DNA of 64,000 bases from Patiria miniata (GCF_015706575.1 NW_024037068.1:2852001-2916000); one strand, 5' to 3'. Numbered from the stretch's first letter, positions 46,397-58,693 are shown. Notes: generated from the letters alone by a model not told the origin. Numbers and translations are program-made.

Positions 46397-46579
46397 AGAG
46401 ACTTGCTGGATGAGGTGAAATATGTCCTCAGAGGTGGAATTGATGAAGCCAGTGATATCATAAAGTATTTAGACCATGAAGTTGATGGTGTTAAGGAGCT
46501 GGAAGGCAGATTTGATAAGAGTAGGCAGGAGTTTATGGCGGATACTGCGTTATTGTTCGTCCATGCTGATAGAGAATAG
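46397..46579 (+). other. Short open frame of unknown function
   Basis: Reads VRDLLDEVKYVLRGG, DEASDIIKYLDHEVDGV and ends FVHADRE. The frame is preceded by a good acceptor-like tract (T-run then CTACAG), so it could be a last exon. The same CTACAGTG could instead be a CACTA-type right end. No family is recognised. Confidence 0.35.
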
Positions 46580-46670
46580 GTGTTTGGACGGAGAATTTGT
46601 CGAGCACAACAAGCATGCTAGAAGTCATTGCAGTTCAGATCATTGCAAGTATATAAAAACTGTTGTTGCT

Positions 46671-46800
46671 TACTTGGAGATGTAAATGTTACAATATACC
46701 ACACCGGAAGTTCACACGCGGTTCGTGAATAGTCACTTGGAGATGTAAATGTTACAATATACTTCACTGGAAGTTCACACGCAGTTCGTGAATGGTCACT
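46671..46800. repeat. 62-bp tandem duplication
   Basis: ACTTGGAGATGTAAATGTTA, then GGAAGTTCACACGC.GTTCGT, is repeated once with a 62-bp period, about 110 bp from the P2 left end. Confidence 0.85.
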
Positions 46801-46953
46801 TTTCAGTAAAACGGTCAACAAGAAAGTCCAATAGTATTTGAGCGGATATGTCACAGGAATGCTCACACACTTGTGATGCAAAAGGAAGAAGTGGACAGAA
46901 GGGACTAAATATGGAACGCCAAACGTACCAATTTATGATGTCACCAGGTAAAC

Positions 46954-47046
46954 GTAATTTGATGATGTCGTCAATGCATTATGTGATGTAGTCAATTCAT
47001 TATGTGATGTAGTCAATTCATTATGTGATGTCGTCAATCCATTATG
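46954..47046. repeat. 21-bp satellite, outer part of the P2 left array
   Basis: Four to five units of ATTATGTGATGTAGTCAATTC. The array is cut by the CACTA insertion and resumes at 50101. Confidence 0.85.
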
Positions 47047-47377
47047 CACTCTAAAAAATCTCTGGTGAAAATTTCCTGGTGAACCATATATTAACATTAT
47101 ACTGGTTATCACCAAACATATCAACATGATACTGGTTATGATCAAACCATGTGTATTGTCATCCTGGTTTTAGGTAAATTACTTCAACATAAATCTGGTG
47201 AAATCCTGTGACGTGGCCGTCTTCCAGTTTCTGATTGGTTAATTTGTCATTAATCCGGCGCGCGCGGTACCGTTATACGTGTACGTACCCAGCCCCCGCC
47301 AAACATGCCAAACATGCCAAAGGCGCCAAAAAACATTCTCCGAGTCTGATCTAATATCGATCCACAAGCAATACAGA

Positions 47378-47444
47378 ATGTACGGATTCGTTTCGAAAAA
47401 GCTGGAGGAGTGGAATTTGTCCACACTGAAGGACATATTTGAAG
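47378..47444 (+). pseudogene. Relic first exon of a SAM-domain (SAMD3-like) gene
   Basis: Starts MYGFVSKKLEEWNLSTLKDI and runs to a GAAG/GTAAAT donor. It matches the first exon of the intact gene at 38914 in pattern (V..LL.EW......D.F.G) and in donor phase (phase 1). I found no convincing following exon within the element. It is short, so the match is suggestive rather than proven. Confidence 0.5.
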
Positions 47445-48836
47445 GTAAATATTATGCAAACTTGAAATTCTTTTCATTTTCCCCGGATTTCGAATCGGTC
47501 GAACGTCGCGAAGTGTAGGCCTACTGTATACATGGTATAGGCTAGGAACCACATGCGCCCAGAATGTACATGGCCTATAGCCCCATAAAATGGCCGACCA
47601 TATAGTAGCCTTACAAACAGGGCTGTGAAATGGCTGTTTTTACATGAAATCGTTATCTGCCAGTTTACAGCCCTGCTTTCGCACATATCGTACATGCCTG
47701 CTCTCCATAAAACGCATATTAACTTCGGAATTGATTCCAAATATCTCTCAAAATGCATATCATTGAACATCATCGATCGTATTCTTCAGAGATTCCATGT
47801 TGAGAAAACATGTTTCAAGTACATGTACATGTACATGCGCATGCATACAAATAACGGAGGAGCGCCCGCGCGACGTCGACGTCACATGCATATTCATGAT
47901 CCCGACAGGTTTCGCCGTGACCTCTCTCTCTTGATTCTCTCGAGATCTCGCGATCCATCGCGATCACCGTCAAAACAAGATGGCAGGCAGCACTGTCGTC
48001 TCAATTTTTCAAGAGAAGTTACACTGGATTCATGGACCAGTTTACGATTGTGGTAAGATTGTGGTATGTTTTGGACATAAACTACTCATGGCAGTGTGCC
48101 ACCACATGGGAGTATCTCCAGAAAGTTGTGTTCGGGCTAGAAGATCACAATAGCCACAGCAAAACCTCCCCAGCTGTGATAGCCATGCGGACAGCATTGA
48201 AACATGTTGCAAAGTAGTATCCATGACTAGAGAGCGAGGCTGGATGGTACTTTGAAAACCGACTGATTTCTGATATCTAAGAAGACAAAAGTGAACTAAA
48301 TGGTGAACTCCCATGGAGTCAATTCATATAAAAATCAACAAAGTTTCAGAACAAAATGGCAAGTCACCTCTTAGATTTTGCTGATTTCAGTCAGTATTGT
48401 TTGTAGATAATAACGAGATATATGCCAAATTTGAGTGCTCTCAGGTACATACTTTTTGAGTTATGGCCTTCCAAAGTCAGGGTTTAAATTGTGGATTGTC
48501 CTGTTCATTTTTGAAAAACTCTATTTAAAAATCCCTCTTTGATAATGTTCTGATGATATGCTGTTATAAGGTCCCAGACATGGCACTAGGTGATAGTGGT
48601 CGAACTAGTCAGCTGAAACTTGAACCAACACCCTGACTTTTGGAAGACCATAAAAGTGTGTAACCGAGAATGCTTAAATTCTGCACGACTTCCTTTCTCA
48701 TAATGATCTACAAATAATTTGAAAATCAGCAAAATCTAGGAGTTGACCTACCAATCCTTTTCTTGTTTCGAATGGAATTACCTCATGGCAATGCTGCAGC
48801 CAGTTTTGAGTTATTGAAATTTGAAGTTTGTTTACA

Positions 48837-49003
48837 TTATACCTTTCATGAGACATCTGACAAATTTTGTGATGTTATAGTTATAGTTTGACCTGAAAGC
48901 TTTTGTTGTCCTCATTATATTATATTATACCTTTCGTGAGACATCAAACAAAATTTGTGATGTTATAGTTATAGTTTGACCTGAAAGCTTTTGTTGTCCT
49001 CCT
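48837..49003. repeat. 89-bp tandem duplication
   Basis: TTATACCTTTC.TGAGACATC followed by AGTTTGACCTGAAAGCTTTT occurs twice with a period of about 89 bp, within the small CACTA element. Confidence 0.85.
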
Positions 49004-49589
49004 TAATATACTTCTCTTCATCAAACAAGGATATGCCAAAGTTCTGAAGATTTAGGAAAGTGACATGAAAAAAATTCAAGAAAAAATCAGTACTCTAATT
49101 ATAATAGATAACAAAAGCTTCTGTAGACAATGTGTATGTTTGATATTGATATTATGATATCAAAAGTATGAGTAAAGTTGTACTCGGTTAATCTACCAGT
49201 AAGATGCATTCTAACATATGGCATACGCCATTCGGGCATCAGTACTTAACAAAACAAATGGAAGGGGGGGGGGGAGGAATTATTCTCACTCATTGTTAAG
49301 ACTTTTATTTCAATATTTTACATGTTTGCTGAGAATAAAATATGTTTAATTATATATGGTTTGCTTTTCCTTCATTAGCATAATGAGAATGGTTACATTA
49401 CCTGGTAACAAGGGATAGTAACATTGATTGTGCATAACGAGTTGCATTAACCTATTGTAAAATTATCATGGAATGGCTTGGTAATATTTAGGGCTCCCAA
49501 ATACCATAGCCTATTAACCAAGTAGTGAAAGGCGGTGTGTACTACTCTGTTAGTTCTAGGTGAAATGAATGAGGAATGCGATGGATTGT

Positions 49590-50095
49590 TCTAGGATATA
49601 AACCATGTTTCTGGTTGAATTAACCAGGAATGTGGTGTCACTCTGCAATGTTTACCAGTGCCTGGTACATTTAACCAGGAATGTGGTGTATCACTCTACA
49701 TTTATAACCAGGGTCCTGGTGAAATTAACAAGGAAATCTTGGTAAATTTAACCAGGAATGTAATGTACCACTCAACAATGTAACCACGTTCCTGGTGAAA
49801 ATAACCAGGATTTCATGGTACATTTCACCAATTATGTGGTATAAAATTCCACAATGTAAACCAGAATCCTGGTGAGATTCACCAGGGAATCCTGATAACT
49901 TTAACCAGGAATGTGGTAGAAAATAACCAGGAAATTTCACCAATGTGTCCTGGTAATTTTTACCAGGATTTTGGTTGACGTACATTCACCAGGAAATCCT
50001 GGTGAAATTAACCAGGAAAGAGTGGGTGGTATACGGACCAGGAATCTGGTGAAATTTCAACCAGACTCTGGTGAAATTTAACCAGATTTTTTTTA
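49590..50095. repeat. Right subterminal ACCAGGAAT repeats of the small CACTA element
   Basis: At least fifteen AACCAGGAA, CCTGGTGAA or close variants, many followed by TGTGGTGTA. The left side (47051-47200) has fewer. This is a typical CACTA subterminal layout. Confidence 0.8.
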
Positions 50096-50100
50096 GAGTG

Positions 50101-50820
50101 TGTGATGTCGTCAATCCAATATGTGATGTCGTCAATCCATTATGTGATGTAGTCACTCCGTTATGTGATGTAGTCAAATCATTATGTGATGTAGTCAATC
50201 CATTATGTGATGTGGTCAATCCATTATGTGATGTCGTCAATCTATTATGTGATGTAGTCAATCTATTATGTGATGTAGTCAATTCATTATGTGATGTAGT
50301 CAATTCATTATGTGATGTAGTCAATCCATTATGTGATGTTGTCAATCCATTATGTGATTTGGTCAACCCATTATGTGATGTTCTCAATTCATTATGTGAT
50401 GTCGTCAATCTATTATGTGATGTAGTCAATCCATTATGTGATGTAGTCAATCCATTATGTGATGTAGTCAATGAATTATGTGATGTAGTCAATCGTTTAT
50501 GTGATGTCGTCATTCCATTATGTGATGTAGTTAATGCATTATGTGATGTCGTCAATCCATTATGTGATGTCGTCAACCCATTATGTGATGTTCTCAATCC
50601 ATTATGTGATGTCGTCAATCTATTTTGTGATGTAGTCAATCCATTATGTGATGTAGTTAATGCATTATGTGATGTCGTCAATCCATTATGTGATGTTGTC
50701 GATCCATTATGTGATGTCGTCAATCCATTATGTGATGTAGTCAATCCATTATGTGATGTAGTCACTCCATTATGTGATGTCGTCAACCCATTTACGTGGA
50801 GTTACTGCGTAATTGATTGA
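50101..50820. repeat. 21-bp satellite, main part of the P2 left array
   Basis: About 33 units of TCAATCCATTATGTGATGTAG with variation mostly at three positions. The unit length is divisible by three and stop-free in several frames, so long CDVVNPL and TTSHNGL ORFs appear on both strands; I do not regard these as proteins. Confidence 0.9.
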
Positions 50821-51385
50821 CAACACCGCATAATAGATTCACTACACCACATAATTCGGGAGCCAGGGTGACCGTTTTAGCTGAATTTCGGCTAAATTTG
50901 ACAGAATTTTTCGGGACAAAAAAAACGAGTGAAACAGAAAGTCTAGCAGATCGATTTCGTTAAGGAGCAAGCAGAATTTTGTAAAATTAGTAATTTGACG
51001 GAAAAATATGACAGATTTGAAAATATAGCCGATTAGTTTTGAAAAAGCTTCAATTTGAAGCTGCCTGACTGTAAAATACTTATGCCAGGATAGACACGTG
51101 CCGTAAAAAAAAATCAATTATAAAGGAAATTATAAACTGCATGTGAGCATAAGTGTTTATAATGAATTCCGTGTAATGATAGGTGATTTAGCAGATTTTT
51201 ATTAAATCTAGCAGATTTTGAAAGTGCATCTAGCAGAATGCTGCAAGTACCTTACGGTCACCCTGGCAGGAACTATATAAAGGGATAGCTCACAGCGTAT
51301 TGCATTGACCATGATGGGTGTACTCACGTGGAAGCATGCAGGCGTGTGCTGCGTTAAAGTTGTGCACATTGTGACTCTCGATATC

Positions 51386-52696
51386 ATACGTAATGTTATC
51401 CTAATTATCAGACACATATTACCATGAAGACATTGTCTGTTTTTATGACACTTCGGTCATTGTTATTAATAATAATAATGGAACACAGAACATGTTCAAA
51501 TTATCCCTTGAGCCCAATGACAAGTACCAAGCACATTTTGCTAAAATTAATGTCATCATCGGCGACGTCAAATTATATAAATGTCGTGTCTAGTCAGGTT
51601 TTATTATATGGCAATAAATACGGTCAGCGCTCTTTGAAGACGCACTTTCGGAGCCTTGTAGTTAATGTCTTTATCATAAATTCATGATGCACCGGTATGC
51701 TTCATTTTTGGAATGATTTCGTGTTCATCAAGAAAATGAGCCGTCTTGCTGTAGATGGAGAATATAGGTACAGGGAAGTGTATGAAGAGAGCTCTAGGGT
51801 GGTTGGGCATTTTTAATATAGTTTTACCAGATCCAGATGGACCTTGCTGAGGATGTGCTAGCTATAGCATCGCTGTTTGAGACAGGCATGCGAAAAAATT
51901 ATCCAGTGAGTTATGTAACTGAGCAGAAGAGGGAATTAAGAAAACAATGGTGGAAGGAGATTAAGCTTGTTGATAGATTTATATGAACCAGTTTATCTGT
52001 TAGAGACAGAGATCCAAGGGCAGGCTAATTAGGTTCACATGCTCAAAACAACTGAGCAGAAGGGCGGATGGCGGATCCAGGCATTTTTGCAGGGGGGGGG
52101 GGAGGGGAGTCGGGGGTCAGGGCCGTCAGGGTTTTTTTTATGTCCAATTGTTGTGGACAGGCGGTTATAAAAAAAAACCCAGGTGATTATTGTTATAATT
52201 TGTGTGTGTCACGGGTTAAACCTTACTGCCTGCAAGCTATCAGAGGGGGGAAGGAGGGGGGGGGGGACATACGCTTCAGAACGGCACAGATCATTACAGA
52301 CTTAAATTTTTCATGTGCCGCGAAAGACAACGAATTATTTCAGGAACGATCGGTGGGTTGCAAATTGGGATGGGATTACGAATTAGTGGAACAAGAAAAG
52401 TACTAACAGGTAGTGTGGTTAAAGATCAGTAAACGTTTGATTATGATCATGTAGTCCTACAAGACAAATTGAAAATGCTGAATGTCAACTTCTGTAATTA
52501 ACTGGTTATGTCACACCATGGAGCTATAAACACAAGTGGTCGTAGTAAGTCTGTGAATGTATTGAGGCCTTTTAAAATCAGATTGTCTTGACTAATTAAT
52601 ATACCTATGAATCCGCTATTAACCCGTGTCACAAACTGGTCATAAACTTGTCGTGCTATGAAAGATTCTTAATACCAATTAACAAATTGAGACTGA
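51386..52696. other. P2 centre, no recognised gene
   Basis: Non-palindromic part of P2. Small ORFs occur (51424-51687, 52068-52406, and a frame at about 51690-51818 with MSRLAVDGEYRYREVYEESS), none with a domain I know. The 52068 ORF starts in a G-run repeat. If P2 encodes anything, it would be here. Confidence 0.4.
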
Positions 52697-52929
52697 CATC
52701 GAGAGTCACAATTTGCACAACTTTAACGCAGCACACGCCTGCATGCTTCCACATGAGTATACCCATCAAGGTCATGCAATACGCTGTGAGCTATCCCTTT
52801 ATATAGTTCCTGCCAGGTACTGGCAGCATTCTGCTAGATGCACTTTCAAAATCTGCTATATTTAACAAAAATCTGGTAAATCTTCTTTTATTAAACGATA
52901 TTCATCTATAAACACTGATACTCACATGC

Positions 52930-53474
52930 TGTTGAATATTGAGGGAGACAATATCCAGGGTACGTTGCCTGTCCAATGTGCATAATTTATTCAATTTCTC
53001 CTCCGACAGGATTGTCGTTGATACAAGAAGGATTTCATATTGCAGGGGTTTGTGGATGAACCATTCGGAAGTTCGGAAGTTTGTTCGGGAGTTCGGTCTG
53101 TAAAATAACAAAGGGAATGGAAATACATTACATTAAGTAACATTTTGGATCCGTTCTACAACGGCGAGTTACATAAATGCGATGCAGGACGAGAACATAT
53201 ATATATGCGTCTATTTCCGACACCTTGGCGACTGTACCCCTATTTATCTATTGATTCGGAAACAAAAATGCTTAGATATATGGTCTAGGATAATTGGTTG
53301 ATCAGGAAACGAATACTAATAATCATATGAGTCTGCTAAAATCACGTAATTAGAACAAATAAACCAACAAATCTTACTACCCGTTCCAACCCTGCAACAT
53401 TCTCTAAAGCATGGTCTGTGCGGTGAGCTGCCAGTTTCTTGAGTGCGCCCTTCACGCTTAGCGGTTTCGCAACA
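52930..53474. mobile_element. Solo LTR (545 bp) in the P2 right arm
   Basis: Starts TGTTGAATATTGAGG and ends GGTTTCGCAACA (TGTTG...CAACA). It is flanked by the 5-bp direct repeat CATGC (52925-52929 and 53475-53479). The P2 left arm has the uninterrupted site (around 51140-51160, GCATGTGAGC inverted). A TATATATAT at about 53196 and AATAAA at about 53357 fit a plus-strand LTR. The ORF at 52902-53111 is incidental. Confidence 0.75.
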
Positions 53475-53849
53475 CATGCAGTTTATAATTTTCTTATCTT
53501 AAACAAAAGAAATACAACATTTGTTTTAAAAAAAAAAATTTTTCCTGCCCGTGTCTATCCTGGCATAAGTAATTTACAGTCAGGCAGCTTCAAATTGAAG
53601 TTTTTCAAAATTAATCGGCTATATTTTCAAATCTGCCATATTTTCCCGTCAAATAACTAATTTTACAAAATTCTGCTTGCTCCTTAACGAAATCAATCTG
53701 CTTAACTTTCTGCTTCACTCGTTTTGGCCCGAAAAATTCTGTCAAATTTAACCGAAATTCAGCTAAAACGGTCGGTCACCCTGGCTCCCGAATTATGTGA
53801 TGTAGTGGATCTATTATGCGGTGTTGTCAATCAATTACGCAGTAACTCC

Positions 53850-54778
53850 ACGTAAATGGGTTGACGACATCACATAATGGATTGACGACATCACATAATG
53901 GATTGACTACATCACAGTATTCACTGACTACATCGCATTATGGATTGACGACATCACATAATGGATTGACTACATCACATAATGGATTGACTACATCACA
54001 TAATGCATTGACGACATCACATAATAGATTGACGACATCACATAATGGATTAAGAACATCACATATTGGGTTGACGACATCACATAATGGATTGAGAACA
54101 TCACATAATGGGTTGACGACATCACATAATGGATTGAATACATCACATTATGAATTGACGACATCACATAATAGATTGACGACATCACATAATGGAGTGA
54201 CTACATCGCATAATGGATTGACTACATCACATAATGGATTGACTACATCACATAATGGATTGACGACATCACATAATGGATTGACTACATCACATAATGC
54301 ATTGACTACATCACATAATGCATTGACTACATCACATATTGCATAGACTACATTACATAATGCATTGACTACATCACATAATGCATTGACTACATCACAT
54401 AATGCATTGACTACATCACATAATGCATTGACGACATCACATAATGGATTGACGACATCACATAATAGATTGACTACATCACATAATAGATTGACTACAT
54501 CACATAATAGATTGACGACATCACTTAATAGATTGACGACATCATATAATGGATTGACTACATCACATAATAGATTGACGACATCACATAATGAATTGAC
54601 TACATCACATAATGGATTGACTACATCACATAATAGATTGACTACATCACATAATAGATTGACGACATCACATAATGAATTGACTACATCACATAATGGA
54701 TTGACTACATCACATAGTAGATTGACTACATCACATAATAGATTGACGACATCACATAATAGATTGACGACATCATCA
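53850..54778. repeat. 21-bp satellite, P2 right array (inverted)
   Basis: About 44 units of GGATTGACGACATCACATAA, the reverse complement of the left array. Unit changes and array length differ between arms, so the arrays have evolved since the arms matched. Confidence 0.9.
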
Positions 54779-54833
54779 TAATACGTTTACCCGGTAACTT
54801 ATAAATTGGTACGTTTGGCGTTCCATAACTAAA

Positions 54834-57302
54834 AGGGGTTACAATGAAAGAGGGCACACAGAAGAAGTGTTTTTTTTTTACTGGCAGAAATGGCAGATTT
54901 TGTTTCTTAAACCGGCATAGCTGAATGTCACCGATTTGACAGCACGGCATTAATAAGGATGATAAATTATCACGTATGTTGTTTGCTAGTTTTTTTCCAT
55001 ACTTTGGTCCTTAAAGGAGCTCGATTGTTCGAACAGCGTTCCTTTTTATACTTCCACAACCCAACCCGTCTTGTTAACTTCAGCAGACACACACGCAGAT
55101 GCCATGCAAAAGAGGGCGTCGTTCCATGCGGAACTGTGCTGCATTGAAAGAGTTTTGGTTAGAGTGCACACCTAACACTGAGCGGCCAGTGTCATTTTGG
55201 GTACGGGTGATCATTATGGGTACGGGAGTCCATGCATTTAAAAGCCATCCGAGCGGATTTTGCGTTATTTTAATTCAGTAACAATTCGTCACCGACACCA
55301 TGAAGTAACACACCACGTGTTAAAACCATATTTTTGTTCGATTTTCATTTTTTTTTTTTTTTTACTTTTTTTTTTAACATTATACACAACCTACCATTAC
55401 ACGAAGTGTAAAAGCTTCGAGAGCTCTGCTTTAATAATTACGCTAATTAATGGCAACTTCTACGCAAAAATTGATAATTTTTGTTTACACGAATTAACAC
55501 TGTACCATTTACCATTGTCATATGGCGCGCACTCCACTCAAAGTAATGTGAGCGGAAATGTTTTCACGAAGTAAACACTCATTGTGAGAGCGCGTGCGCT
55601 GCCCTGAAGTTGCACTTCCCCCGTGTTGTATACATTGAAGAGTGTTACTTGGTGAAAACGAAAATTCACGGTTTTGCAGCTTTTTCGGTTTCATAAACGA
55701 ACCCATCACTCACCTTTTTTCTCTAATTTCGTGTTGATTAAATACACAATCGGGTAAAAAACAGCAGGTTTAATGAATTCAATTCATCAAGTGTCAACAA
55801 CGAGAAACCCAACTGAAAATACTATTCCGTTTTGACGCAGAGTGTTGTTTTTTATAAGGCGTTGTCTTTTATAAGGCGTTCAACTACACGTATTCTCCGA
55901 TTGCTTGTTTTTACTGGTATGTACATGGGTGTTACTTCGTGGTATGCGGGACGTGTACTCATGGGAATCTCTCTGGAACAAATACACATGCCTCAAAAAT
56001 GCTGCAAGGTTGATAACACCTACAGAGGCTGATTTCTCCTGAACAAAGCCGTAAAAGGACAAAAAAAAGTTTTGGGAGAATTTTGTCAAAAACGAGACAT
56101 ACATATTCAAGTCCAGCACAAGTCATGAAGCCACAAGCCATTCGAAACAACTCCGACAAAAGGCATTTCTTGGTCGTTGTTTCATGTTATGTTGTTGTGG
56201 AAAGGAATTATTATGGCGATATCCGTTGTGACTGGACTTATTATAGACTCAGCTACATAACCTGCTTAACTTCAGGACGGGTCACCTCTTCCACTTTTGT
56301 GCTCCCTCCTAGCTTGCCGCGGGCCCAGGACATGGACATTGTAGCCGTGGATGTGCATGGGATTGTTGTTCGTAATCAACCCATTGTCTACCACAACAAG
56401 CTTGGTCCGACAGAGCATTGATCGAACGTCCCATTGCTGCGACAGCATATTGGTGTATACGTTGCATTGGTCTATAAGTTAGCCTTTAATAGTTGGGTGT
56501 ATCAAAATAGTTCAACTATCGACTGTTCCGTTTGGTGTTGTGTTTAGGTTTTTTGTCATTTTAATATTTCGATCTGTGTTGATTGAAGTCAAAAACCTTG
56601 AATCTGTTTTTCCATTTTGATCACATTATCTTGGGACTTTTACATGGACAACTGTGATGTTTGTTGAGCCCATTTTGATTTTTTTTTCATTGGCAGACAA
56701 ACTTGGTCAAAGACACCGTACATTACAATTATTTGTGCAAACTGGTGCATACCGTTGCTCACAACATAACTGAATACTAGGGCCGGGAAATATCTTGTGA
56801 AATACCGTTATCGGTCGAGGAAATCCGTCAGCGGGAAAACATTTTGGACGATAGCAGAGGGTCTAGTTGTAAGGACAGACCATGCAGTCGGTGGACATGA
56901 TATTAAACTACTCACTCTGGTAAAGAGCTTGCCTAGAAAGTGGGTGCTTCGAATTCTGATATTCTTTAAATCAAATTAGGTAGTTTGAAGTAATTTTGTG
57001 GTTCGATTTTTTGATGTCTGCAATTGGCTGCAAATCATGTATACGACTTTCAATCCCTTTCCTCACATTACGATAAGAACATAACACAGTCTTGAGCCCA
57101 GATAATATTATTATTTTTCTTAGTCGCCACGAAACGCAAATGTGTACATCATAATCACATATCAAGTGTACGAAGTAACACGATCCTCCTGAAGATAAGT
57201 AGTACTAGTAAGTTCACAGGCCGTCTTTCTATAGCCGCCTTTGCAAAAGTAAAGAGAACACGTTGGTATTTATAGGCCAAAGTCTAGGCGTCTTGTAGAA
57301 GA
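54834..57302. other. No gene confirmed
   Basis: Several short ORFs occur. The longest (56083-56421, plus) ends MDIVAVDVHGIVVRNQPIVY and another frame before it reads KKFWENFVKNETYIFKSSTS. Together they could be a worn-out repeat-derived coding region, but no family is recognised. GTTGTCTTTTATAAGGCGTT at 55860-55879 is a near-duplicate of the 16 bases before it. T-rich and A-rich runs are common. Confidence 0.4.
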
Positions 57303-57974
57303 TTAACAAAACTCTTTTAACACATCGTTGGTGTTTAGAGAAGCGACCAGGTCTTGTTCAAATGAAAGCAGCATCGGGGCAACAAAATGGGTTTGCTTCT
57401 TTGTTGATTGGAGCTTGGATTTTATTATCGTCATCTGAGGAAATGCGCGTTCTGCAGTAGCTGAAAGTGACATGTAGTGTTGCAAGTCCCTTTGGGACAC
57501 GAAAAATAAGGGATAGATTGTGCTTCTCCCAGTTGAAACAAAATCTTTCAAAAACTCAGACATGATCTTTTTGCTTGGAGTGCCCTTGTCGTGAATGAAC
57601 AGCTTCAGCTCTGCGGTCAGTTCAAGAGGAACACAAAAAACTGACTTCGATAAAAAAAAATTCCGTTTCTTCAAGGGAAAGGCATTGCTTTCTGAACAGT
57701 TTGCCAAACGGTTTAAGTACTTTATCCGCACCTTGACTGAACCGTCGATGAACTGAATTGCCCGGTCGGGCAAGGGGAAGAACCTTTTTACACGAAACTT
57801 TCCAATGCTCGTCCATTCACCGAGACACCATGAAATTTCTTTCTGGACTTTCTGTTGATATATTTGACTTCTCACACCAGCTTTTTGCCTCCCTATACCT
57901 ATCTTGATTCCACACATTTGACCGCATTTCTGGCATAGATATTGTGTGTAGCTCCTTTTACTGCAAATAAACAC
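57303..57974 (-). pseudogene. hAT transposase, C-terminal part
   Basis: The 223-residue ORF ends with LSATAERAFPQMTIIKSKLQ, then LLSFEQDLVASLN, which fits the hAT C-terminal dimerisation region (SA.AER.FS.M..IKS.LRSTM). The middle has LKLFIHDKGTPSKKIMSEFL. A C-x2-C pair (LCQKCGQMC) lies near the start. The catalytic N-terminal two-thirds is not contiguous upstream, so the copy is partial. An intact gene with upstream exons cannot be excluded from this strand alone. Confidence 0.7.
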
Positions 57975-58241
57975 TCACAATAATGGGTCAAGAAAGGTCG
58001 CACTAGTACAAGGCTCAAGACAATGTAAAACTTAACTTGTTGAATCGCAATTCTCGGGCATTAGCAAAACCTTGGAGTACTCAGAGGTGTTTTATAGTTA
58101 TTTAGGTGTCATAAAAACCGCTTCATTGTTGGCAAATATTACATTGACAGCTTCAAACCGACAAAGGTTTCTCGTCTACGAAAAACTTGTAAAGTTCTTA
58201 TTTTGAGTCGAGATAGCAGCTTTCTAAGCTTTGAATCTTAA

Positions 58242-58693
58242 CCCTAAAGGGGCTGGGTTATTTTGACCCCATCTCTCAGCCGGGGGGGGGGGGGCGGATT
58301 CCGCCCCCCCCTAAGATCTCGGCCATCGAGTGACGAAAAATTTTGAAACTCAGCACATGCATAGAGCAACTCTTCCTTAACATGCCCAAGAAATTTCATG
58401 ACTATAGGTCAAAGGGTTTTGGAATTATGGCTAATTAATTATTCATATGTATGAATGGCAATTCTGCTCGGTGTACACGACGTATATGCGAAAATTCAGT
58501 TTTCACGGCGCGTAGCGCCGGAACATTTTTCGCTACGTGCCAACCCGTGGTCCGATTTTTATGTTTTTGGTATCAAAAGATGCGTAAAGCTCGAGGCTAA
58601 AAAGTCATAACAGCTCGGGTTGCCAAAATATTTTTTTTTAGAAGCTATCGCGGAAAATGTTGAGGGGGGGGGGGGGGCGGATTCCTTTTAGGG
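58242..58693. mobile_element. piggyBac-type MITE with G-run hairpin
   Basis: CCCTAAAGGGG at the left and CCTTTTAGGG at the right, each directly bordered by TTAA (58238-58241, 58694-58697), give the CCC...GGG ends and TTAA target of piggyBac elements. Internally, G-run plus CGGATTCCGCC palindromes occur at about 58280-58310, and a second G-run plus CGGATTCC lies at 58664-58685. There is no transposase. Confidence 0.75.

Larger units (their letters stand above)
47047..50100. mobile_element. Small CACTA-type element (3,054 bp) inside the P2 satellite
   Basis: Ends CACTCTAAAAAATCTCTGGT and, inverted, CACTCTAAAAAAAATCTGGT. The satellite unit is interrupted between ATTATG and TGATG, with TG present on both sides (2-bp duplication). 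Subterminal CCAGGAAT/ATTCCTGGT motifs are dense at the right (49590-50095) and sparser at the left. There is no transposase; the only coding relics seen are a SAM-type first exon (47378-47444) and a 57-residue ORF at 47980-48153 (MAGSTVVSIFQEKLHW) of unknown kind. It is non-autonomous. Confidence 0.8.
46910..54827. mobile_element. P2: palindromic foldback transposon with 21-bp repeat arrays
   Basis: Ends TATGGAACGCCAAACGTACC and its exact inverse are flanked by the 6-bp direct repeat ACTAAA (46904-46909 and 54828-54833). Inward, both arms have a 21-bp satellite array. A shared segment follows (50800-51385 inverted at 52697-53850, for example CTCCCGAATTATGTGATGTA and CTTTATATAGTTCCTGCCAG). About 1.3 kb of non-repeated centre lies between. 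Removing the nested CACTA (47047-50100) and solo LTR (52930-53474) leaves about 4.3 kb. The plan, long inverted arms containing short tandem repeats, is that of foldback elements such as Drosophila FB and sea urchin TU. No transposase is recognised. Confidence 0.85.

Noticed and set aside
49986..50820. Long ORFs with CDVVNPL and TTSHNGL repeats on both strands
   Set aside because: The 21-bp satellite unit is a multiple of three and free of stops in several frames, so open frames arise automatically on both strands.
50101..50820. CRISPR-like regular array
   Set aside because: The units are contiguous 21-mers without unique spacers, the genome is eukaryotic, and the array is mirrored inside a transposon.
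52068..52406. 112-codon ORF starting MADPGIFAGGGGGE
   Set aside because: Begins in a G-run repeat, has low-complexity composition and no recognisable domain.
53861..54781. Repetitive TTSHNGL/TTSHNRL ORFs of 161 and 138 codons
   Set aside because: Same satellite artefact in the inverted P2 array.
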